The position numbers were made by a program, and so were the translations under genes. 64,000 bases of DNA from Anastatus disparis (taxonomy: Eukaryota; Arthropoda; Insecta; Hymenoptera; Eupelmidae), in assembly GCA_017163975.1 (NCBI GenBank), contig JAFFSR010000280.1:1426001-1490000 (forward strand), written 5' to 3'. Each line of letters begins with the position of its first letter. Position 1 is the first letter of the stretch. Shown piece after piece: positions 56,211-64,000 of this stretch. Under the pieces are notes generated by a model, which did no database searches, was not told the DNA's origin, and saw only the letters and a list, made by a program, of their open reading frames with translations.

Positions 56211-57342
56211 CGAGGGGTTATCCACCTAAAAAAATAGTGCTTGATTGATTGCATAATTCAATCGAATTCACTGCGATTTCATTGTGATTTCCTAGAAATA
56301 AAAAAATTCTCGATTTCAGTGATTGCTTCTGATTTAAAATTTTATAAAGAAATCGATTTCAAGCAAATATTTTAAAATTATATAAAAGATAATTTTAATT
56401 ACATTCACATTATTTAAAATAATTTGATTACATTTGAATTTATAAATTGTATGTTTGCATGAAAATAAAACTAATTAAATACACATATTTAGAAACTGAG
56501 TTTATAGGTATCTTCAAATGACTTTATGATACAATATAATTACCCATAGGTAATATTATCGAAGGTTTTAAAAGTCCATTTCTTAGTTTTGTTCCTATAT
56601 GTATTGTATCTTGTACAAAAATAACATCTGAATCCATCTCAACATTAATATTCATATTGATATTATTTATTTTACAACCTAATTTCGATTCAATTTGCAT
56701 GGCTTTTAATAGTTGTGGATCACCATCTGATGAAATACCAAGCACAGTTATATTTTCTTCTTTAAGACATTTTATTAAATATTTCCACCTTTTTGTAATG
56801 TGATCAAAGGTGAATTTATTATTTGTACCAAATATAGACAAGCAGAAGTATGAAGCGTTAATTTGAAGTGGCTGAGCCATTATCACATAAGCCAGACTAG
56901 ATCTTTCACCATTTTCAAAAGCGTTTACATTTTAATTATGTAATTTATGAATAGAAAATAAATAATCTTACCTTTATAACAGAGCTGCTCTGAATCTTCC
57001 CTCTTTTGATTATACACGATATTCACGTGTGAAACGTACGATGAATAAAAACTAAATGACTTTTTCTCTTGTTTCAACCAGCTCAAGCCGGCTCAAGCTA
57101 ATACTCTTCCAAAAATCCTAAAGGAATTCCGGATCATGGTCCTTATTTTTGCTTGTCAAAATAAACACCGATGCTTGTATATTTTGAAGCGATTTCGCGA
57201 TTTCATTTCATTTAAGTGATTTCACCGATTTCATTTTATCAAATCAGTAGAAATAATTTTACCAAATTTCGCGATTTCAAGTATATTGAAATCGATTTCC
57301 TACATAAGTGCTTGCTTGATTTCATTAGTGAATGACCCCTCG
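56211..57342 (-). mobile_element. DNA transposon T, element 2 (right inversion border)
   Basis: Inverted ends CGAGGGGTTATCCAC and GTGAATGACCCCTCG. Subterminal regions rich in GATTTC units. The right flank is AATGAGTC (57343-57350); its expected left partner is found, inverted, at the right edge of element 1. Orientation of the subterminal repeats is opposite to element 1. It carries 5' exons of a gene on the minus strand. Confidence 0.8.
56524..57060 (-). pseudogene. Transposon T gene, 5' exons (transposase-like)
   Basis: On the minus strand an open stretch (HVNIVYNQKREDSEQLCY) ends at a donor (AAAG|GTAAGA, about 56973). The next open stretch begins about 56938 with NAFENGERSSLAYVIMAQPL and continues through ITKRWKYLIKCLKEENIT, LGISSDGDPQLLKAMQI and FVQDTIHIGTKLRNGLL, ending at a stop at 56524. 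The Asp in SSDGDPQLL and the one in VQDTIHIGTK are spaced like catalytic residues of an RNase H-fold transposase. That reading is an inference; the superfamily was not identified. No 3' part follows within this element. Confidence 0.55.
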
Positions 57343-57350
57343 AATGAGTC

Positions 57351-58220
57351 CTTAATTTTTCAGATCATAGGTAAAATCATAACCTCACTTTTGCCACGTG
57401 GCGAGAAAATATAGATTAGTATTTATTCACATTCCTTCGTTAATGTTTATTTTTATTGGAATTTATAAAAATAAAAATAATATTAAATTTTATTAAAATA
57501 AAAATATGAAACGCAGTACGAAACGAGTATAAAAATATCGTTTTTTAAAATAATAAATGGAAAATTTTATTAATCGTTTAAAAATAACCTCTAACGATCC
57601 GATCACAACTCAAAATATACGCGCGAATATATTAACAAAAGTGATTCTATTAATGATTAATGATAACTTTCAAGAAAAAACCTTAAATGATTCTTAATAG
57701 TAATCAATTAGAGCACAATTTGATAGACTCTACTGTTAACTATCTATATTCAAATAATAGTGGATCAGACTCAACATTTTATTAGCATTTTTTAGCACTA
57801 TGAAGGTTGAAAAAAACGTTTCATATTAGTTCAAATAATGGCCATAAAACATTCCCATTTTCTGCTCTTCACTTTAAAGAAATGGCCATAAAATGGTAGA
57901 AAAAGCGTTTCATTTTCTACCAGGGCAGTATAGAAAATTAAAAGGTATACATTTTAGCTTAAAACTATTGCTACTCCAGCAGATTTAAATTTCTTATTTA
58001 AAAATTCAAAATAAATAAAAAGGAAAAATCATCATCTTTTGATACTCAAAAAAAATTCTGTAAATTTGACATTAATAGATATTTAATTTACATTAAAAAT
58101 TGCATATAGCTAGTATACATAAAAATTTTCATGATTTTAAAATGTATAAAACTCATTCAGATGAATATGAGAAAATGTAATTAAAAAAAAAATTTGCCAT
58201 GGTTTTTTATTTTTTTTTTT
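57351..58220. other. Part of GMC intron 1
   Basis: AT-rich; no gene. TTTCTACCAGGG-type sequence near 57930 resembles 52083-52094 on the other side of the inverted segment, possibly the same repeat. Confidence 0.45.
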
Positions 58221-58410
58221 AACGTCGCTATATTTATGCTATGCTATTTCTGCTATGATAATCAGCGACAGAGTTCATAATGTGTTTATGAACAAAGCAC
58301 ATGCAACGTATAGTGATGCTTGCATCAATCGTCAGCCAAGAGCGGGATTCGAACTCAGAACCTCGTGATTACGAATCTAACGCTCTACCGAATGAGTTAC
58401 AGACCGACTC
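58221..58410 (-). mobile_element. tRNA-derived SINE (family A), copy 4
   Basis: Minus-strand head with GAGTCGGTCTGTAACTCATT, CGGTAGAGCG and B box GAGTTCGAATCCC, a body, and the family end with GCTGATTATC and AGCGACGTT before an A-tract. It lies in GMC intron 1. The open frame at 58320-58577 is a by-product. Confidence 0.78.
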
Positions 58411-58976
58411 ACAATACTATATTATCTCATACTTCTATTGAAACGCGTGATTTGAAAGTCACTGACACTAATCTCATATTCGATCAAACTATCATTTATC
58501 AGACACCTGATCAAACAATAATTCTGTATCATTTAGTATCAAATCAAATACTAAATTATACTGAATTATTAGTATAAAAAATTTGTATAGTATTAATAAA
58601 ATAAATGTAATTCTTTTTAAGTTATAAACTTTGATTAACTAAAAAATAATCAACCAGTTCCTGGGAATCCAAAAACACTACAAAAAAAATTGAAAGTCGC
58701 ACACATCTCTAGTTACGGCTCTGTAACTCAGGATATATGTCTCAAATTTTAACTTGCACTGTTATTTGTTGTTGCTAAAAGACATTCGTATGAACATTGA
58801 ATGGTAGTAAGGCTTATTATGTAATTGTGAATAATATTTGTTTCTTTGGCCTGAATGGTCGTTTACCTTTCACTTAAGAATTCAAAGATGTGACCTCAAC
58901 GGGTTAAACATTTTATGTAAATTAAAATGTTTGTCTATAACATATTTCTATAAAAAAAATATTTTAATTTTAATAC

Positions 58977-59225
58977 CTTCCATTGTTTTATTTCACTTAA
59001 GCGATTAGCTAAGACACAGCCAGCACTTCCAGCTCCAATAACGATGAAATCATAAATATTAAGGTCAGGTTCATATTTTTCTTTTGAATTTTTAAATTTA
59101 TCATCTTTTGAGTGTCCCAAAATTTGAATTAAATACGTTAGTAATGTTAAAAAAGACGGTTGGCAGGATGAAACAAATATGTTTTGAAAACAACCATTTG
59201 TTGTGTTAACAGGTGACCACGTCAT
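58977..59225 (-). CDS. GMC oxidoreductase exon 1 (coding part)
   Basis: 83 codons from ATG at 59225 to AAG at 58977, followed by a donor GTATTA (58976 down). The start MTWSPVN was chosen because insect GMC proteins begin similarly and because a splice acceptor (TATTTCAG, AG at 59280-59279) lies just upstream, so the first 53 bases of the exon would be leader. It has a hydrophobic stretch ([13 protein letters not shown]), then [21 protein letters not shown], the GxGxxG motif that binds FAD. It ends on a codon boundary, matching the start of 52174. It is on the minus strand, opposite to exons 2 and 3. Confidence 0.9.
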
Positions 59226-59492
59226 TTTATAATAATTTATTTTAAAGCCTACGACAATTAAATCAATGTCCTTATCATCTGAAATATTCAACAAAAATTT
59301 AAATTAAATTTTTTTAAATGTTATATTTATATTTATTTTTATTTATATTCATGACTCAAAATTTGTTTTACTATTCTGATTTTTCATGTTAAAATTTTAA
59401 AATATAAAACGGAAAGTTTTTTCCAAAATAATGCATATTTAATATTATAATTTTTTAAACGATAATATTTAAATGACATTATCTAGTAGTAA
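59226..59492. other. 5' flank of GMC exon 1
   Basis: Leader (59226-59278) and the upstream intron or promoter region. No TATA box or start site could be fixed. Confidence 0.4.
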
Positions 59493-59496
59493 TTAA

Positions 59497-60252
59497 GGTT
59501 GTATGGGCTATACAGTCTCTGACAAAAGTTAGTTTTTTTTAGAAAATCGTCTATATTTTTCGGTAAAAAGTAATTATCTAATTTTTAGCTTAGTGACTTA
59601 TTAGATAATATTAAAACGATCATTTTAAACTTTGTTTCATTTAAATATAATTAATTATTAAAGAGTTATAACATTTTAAAGTTTATAAATTTTACACAAA
59701 TCTAATACAATCATAAATAATAATGCCAAACTTTCAAAAATGATTTTATTTGACTGCAACAAAGTTTATTTTGCTCAGTTTAAAATTTAGAATTTATTGA
59801 CGAGGATGGAATTTTGATTTTTATTTTTTATTAAAATTTATTGCTAATTTTCTATGATAAAACAGTAAGTACCGTCTGAGACATAAACATTTTTTCGCAG
59901 AAAATTAGCAATAAACTTTAATAAAAATCAAAATTAAAATTCCATTCTCGTCAATAGATTCTAAATTTTAAACTGAACAAAATAAATTTTGTTGCAGTCA
60001 AATAAAATCATTTTTGAAAGTTTGGCATTATTATTTATAATTGCATTAGATTTGTGTAAAATTTATAAACTTTAAAATGTTATAACTCTTTAATAATTCA
60101 TTATATTTAAATGAAACAAAGTTTAAAATTATTGTTTTAATATTATCTAATAAGTCACTAAGCTAAAAATTAGATAATTACTTTCTACCAAAAAATATAG
60201 ACAATTTTCTAAGAAACTAACTTTTGATAGAGGCTGTATAGCCTATATAACC
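59497..60252. mobile_element. 756-bp palindromic MITE with TTAA duplication and empty site
   Basis: Arms of about 370 bases from GGTTGTATGGGCTATACAG to the inverse with GTATAGCCTATATAACC. TTAA on both sides (59493-59496 and 60253-60256). Copy 1 of the duplication has the empty site, GTAATTAAAACG, at about 45815, with a single TTAA. Confidence 0.93.
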
Positions 60253-60256
60253 TTAA

Positions 60257-62895
60257 AACGTAAATCACTGAAACTTACCTTATAAACTTATAAAATACTA
60301 ATATTGTGTTAACTGCTTGCCGCTAGCTTTTCAATCACAAACTGATGTATTTTGATAAAATTCTAAATTTCTATTATCTTTTAATTTTATTTGTATAGCT
60401 TGTATCTGAACGACAGGTAATAAATTATGAATAATGTTCTTGGATTTAAGTAAATTTTTTCCTTATTTGTAGTTACGTAAGCATTATTAGTAAAGTTTTG
60501 TTATTATTAGCTTTTTAATGGCCGTTTAATAGTATAGATCACGACATTAGTATCTCGTTAATCATAATGACCACTTAATATTCTTTTTATAAATATTTGT
60601 TATTAAGTGTGTGATATTTATTTATTTTTGAATAATTTAAAAGGATTACATTAAAGATTCATAATTGTTATTTATTAAAATAGAAAAATTTATAAAATTT
60701 AATAATTTATTGTCTGAAGAATAAAAAAATAGATTATATTATTGAATTGAAAGAATACAGTACCGCTCAAAAATTTAAGCTCGACACACAAAAAAAGAAA
60801 ACCTAAAAAATTTAATATCACTTGCACTCGTGAAGGACTTTTGTATTTTTCATTTGAAAACTCTTATAATGCACTTTCAATGTACAAGGACAATTTTTTT
60901 TACGATATATATAGTTTTTTCTGCGCATACCCGAGTTGTGAAATTGAAAAAATATTTAGGTGCATCTTTGACCGCTAGTAACCGAAAATAAACGTTTATT
61001 TAATTTTTTATTGTACTATAAACGCTTTCATATGTGTATACTAAAAAAAATTATAAAGAAAAAAATATTAGATAAACAAATTTTTTAGTGGTAATGTTAA
61101 ATTAAAGTTCATTAAATTCTTAAATTAATACACGTTCCTACAACCTCCTTCAAAATAGTTTTTTCAACGATTATTATAACTGATGAAAAACTCTTATACA
61201 CCTCTTAGAAATGTAAGTACTTACAATAACAATAAAAATTAACAAACAAGAAGAGTGTCAAGGTATTGGAACTCACATTTTTATCTCGCTTTGGGATACA
61301 CAAAATTATGAATAAAGTCGCGCTTTAATTCACCACAAAGTTTTAACTTAAAAAATAAACTCCGTAGTCAAAGTAGCAGAATCTAAATGCGCACTATTTC
61401 TAACTGCCCTACTTGTCAATACTCTAATTGTACTTTATATCCCACTCATTCTTAATTATTAAAAAAGAAGCAAAACTAGAAAAGCATTATGAAAAAGGAA
61501 AACGATTTCCATTTTTGGTTCATACTGTTTTGTACGCCGCACTTTTTTTCTCTATCCATTCGTGTGTTTGTGCAACAAAAGATACATATAGTCAACAAAA
61601 TTCTAATTATATAGAAATCGTAAAATAGCTATACGATGTTCTCATACCTTCATCTTTATACATTAACAAAATATATTGATAGAATATAAAATATAAAATA
61701 AACCATAAATTTTGTGAATTTAAATCTATTTTTACAAATTCATTTTTATTTTTCATTATATCCATTTTAAAAATCGTATATTTGAATCATCTTTTATTGT
61801 TATTTAAATATTCTTAAATGAACAAATTCAGAAATTTATAAGAAAATTTCAAGAAATTCAATTAAAAAAATTTCAATATATAACAAAAAAATAATAAATT
61901 AATCATCTTGTGCATTTGTTACGTATACTATTTTTCTAAAGATTCCGTTCTGAATTCGAATGTCCTTCATTTAGCTCGTCAAAAATGACTTGTTCTTTTA
62001 CTAATCTGAAAATGTATCTACAAAAACTACATTCTCATATTAGTTGCGGGATAAGTCACGAAACGCAGGTCAAATGAAATAAAATAGTTGAATTTCAAGC
62101 ATAGTCTGCTTACAGCAAGCGTTTTAAACACATCAATCTTAATGAAATTATGATTAAAAAATAATTTTATCAATATTACTAATTTAACAAAAATAATATT
62201 TTCCTTTTTTATTTTATAGATCTATAATTATCTCCTCTTATTCCAAATCTAATCAATTCTCTTTTATCATAATATGGTGATTTTTAGCAATCATAATAGA
62301 AAATTAATATTTGATCTTTTTACAAAAAACTTAATTAAAGTATATTTACTTTTAATATAAAAATACTGTAATCTTGTAGGCCTAATCATAGTTGTTGGAA
62401 TTATCTATTATAATGATGTTGTGTAATATTTTAAAAATTGGTAAAATAAAAATATTTTCTTATAAAATATTAGGATGAAAATAATGATATGAAAAATATC
62501 CATTAAATTCAAATCATCATTATTAAAATTTTCAATTTTTTATTCAATCATTAAAATCTTCCAAAACATTTTTTTACATACTGAATTAAATAGATAATAT
62601 TTTGAACTAATACAATACTCATAAAACATTTTGTTGGGCATACAAAAAAACATCCGAATAGTTTTTTTTTTTAAAAAATATTAAATAAACCAAGGTGTTT
62701 TTAGACAACAATTTTTTACTATCATAATAAATATTAAGATAATAATTTTTGGTTTAGTTTCATTTTTATTTTGTCGAAAAATTAGGTATTTTATTTTTTA
62801 TATTGAGACTACTTTAACAAAATTTTTCGCATAATTTTTTATCAAGACTCTCTAAGAAAAAAACGTTAATAATCTTTCTTGTTTTTTGACTGATT
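60257..62895. other. Duplicated intergenic sequence, copy 2
   Basis: Counterpart of about 45820-48217. The open frame at 61428-61628 is not kept in copy 1 and is not called. Confidence 0.6.
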
Positions 62896-63201
62896 TTACA
62901 GAACGAGTAATGGAGCAGCAACAAGCTGTCCATCATTACGAACGAGAAGAGGCAATTCGTTAGCTTGAAGTGGTCTGGAATCACGAGTCAAAAGAAGATC
63001 TTGTCGAAGATTAGCAATTGATCCAAGTTGTTGCTGTTGCTGTGCTCTAATAGCGCTAAGCTGAGGTGATTCTAGAAGTTGAACTCTAGAACTACTAGAA
63101 GCGCCTGTTGGAGTAAGACTCGCTAAAGATTGTGCTAAACGAGTTGCAGAAAGAAGGGGTCCAGCGCCTGATAATTCATTTTGCTCTGCTTGAGATTGTA
63201 C
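62896..63201 (-). CDS. Last exon of an unidentified gene, copy 2 (intact)
   Basis: Acceptor GGCAATTTAG (AG at 63203-63202) then 101 open codons and TAA at 62896-62898. The sequence has no methionine start, so it is an internal-to-last exon. It is rich in Gln, Ser, Leu and Ala (QSQAEQNELSGAGPLLSAT, QLSAIRAQQQQQLGSIANL, DLLLTRDSRPLQANELPLL) and has no domain I recognise. Its degraded twin is at 48218-48516. In copy 1 the upstream exon ends QVSQA on a codon boundary, so the corresponding exon for this copy is expected beyond the window's right edge. A structural or secreted protein is possible, but this is a guess. Confidence 0.7.
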   Translation of the reverse strand, partial: VQSQAEQNELSGAGPLLSATRLAQSLASLTPTGASSSSRVQLLESPQLSAIRAQQQQQLGSIANLRQDLLLTRDSRPLQANELPLLVRNDGQLVAAPLLVL

Positions 63202-63495
63202 CTAAATTGCCAAGAGTATAAATAATTAATTAGTTTTTCTAATTTAGAAAATAACAAAAAAGTTTTTAAAATAATTTTTAATGAGTTTGCAAACCCATAT
63301 TTTCTTTATATAAAACACAAAACAGATAAAACCTTTTTTTCAAACTGGTGAATTTGCAAAAATTTATCTGAGATTGAAAAAGTTTTTTATTTAATCCTTT
63401 ATCTATCTAAATTCGACGATTATTCCAATGTACAAGAATTATAATAATTTGCAAAAGATTTAAATGTATTATTTTCCAGTTGAATCTCTAATATA
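63202..63495. other. Intron of the unidentified gene
   Basis: AT-rich sequence upstream of the last exon, up to the MITE; corresponds to 48517-48900 in copy 1. Confidence 0.5.
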
Positions 63496-63499
63496 CTAA

Positions 63500-64000
63500 C
63501 AAGGAGAGTGTTTCACCTTCGGGTCACCAATTTTGCTGAAATTTTGGGAATGTTTTCTGGATGCAGAAACATGAAGAAAGCCAAAATTTTAGAGGCCAAC
63601 GCTCAATATTTCCCTAGTTACAGGCCATTGAAGAAAATCACTAAAACAATTACTAGATTTTCAAACGCTTGTAGTATCTCATCATTGTTAGCTAGAAGCA
63701 TATACCTTTTTTTAGATGAAAGCTGAGCTCAAATCCTTTCGGAATAGTACCTATGGCATCCCAAAATATTATTTTTTCCCAAAGTTAGAGCGTAATAAAG
63801 ATTGGACCTGAATTTTTTGTTTAAAATATTAATTAATAATAAAAGCTAAAATTGGGTTCAATCTTTATTACGCTATAACTTTGGGAAAAAATAATATTTT
63901 GATATGCTATAACTACTATTTCGAAAGAATTTGAGCTGAGCTTTCATTTAAAAAAAGTTTCAAGCTTCTAGCTAATAATGCTAAGGAACTATCAGCGTTT
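63500..64000. mobile_element. Palindromic MITE, cut by window end
   Basis: A second copy of the MITE at 33074-33736 (ACGCTCAATATTTCCCTAG, ATTTTCAAACGCTTGTAGTA, GAAAGCTGAGCTCAAATCCT and so on). It starts AAGGAGAGTGTTTCACCTTC. The open frame at 63508-63726 is a by-product. Confidence 0.85.

Overview
This window is AT-rich nuclear DNA from an animal, most likely an insect and possibly a hymenopteran. The reasons are GMC oxidoreductase genes with spliced exons of insect glucose-dehydrogenase type, jockey/CR1-like, I-like and copia retroelements, tRNA-derived SINEs and many palindromic MITEs. The species cannot be told from the sequence. Most of the window is nested mobile DNA. The only convincing host genes lie in the last third.

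Layout. 128-7421: a terminal-inverted-repeat element with inverted subterminal repeat arrays and a decayed spliced gene. It carries a broken jockey/CR1-like LINE (2602-6148), which itself holds a TTAA MITE. 7841-9653: a Helitron-like 3' end, a 50-bp satellite and a truncated copy of a local repeat called X here. 9654-11504: a copia remnant on the minus strand (3' LTR plus pol). 11505-33030: a very large, imperfect inverted repeat built from arrays of a Cac(g/a)tGG-type motif, X copies, foldback MITEs and SINEs. Its centre lies in a palindrome at 28635-29071. A 10.9-kb DNA transposon (17759-28630; 4-bp ATAG duplication; 262-bp inverted repeats with a motif every 28 bp; decayed DDE-type transposase) has inserted next to the centre. 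That transposon was later hit by an I-like LINE (18454-23941). 33740-39720: about 6 kb with no recognisable gene or repeat family.

40560-63201 is a diverged segmental duplication. Each copy has a minus-strand GMC oxidoreductase gene followed at higher coordinates by an unidentified minus-strand gene. In copy 1 the GMC gene (43013-45540) is a pseudogene that lacks its second exon. In copy 2 the three GMC exons are open and their splice phases agree, but exon 1 is on the minus strand (58977-59225) while exons 2 and 3 are on the plus strand (52174-54723). The flipped 4.4-kb segment is bounded exactly by two related transposons (50259-51769 and 56211-57342). Reversing the segment on paper restores an 8-bp target duplication (AATGAGTC) around the second one. 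This transposon-mediated inversion of exons is the most striking feature of the window.

Limits: similarity was judged by eye, exon boundaries are predictions, and family names for repeats are tentative where stated.
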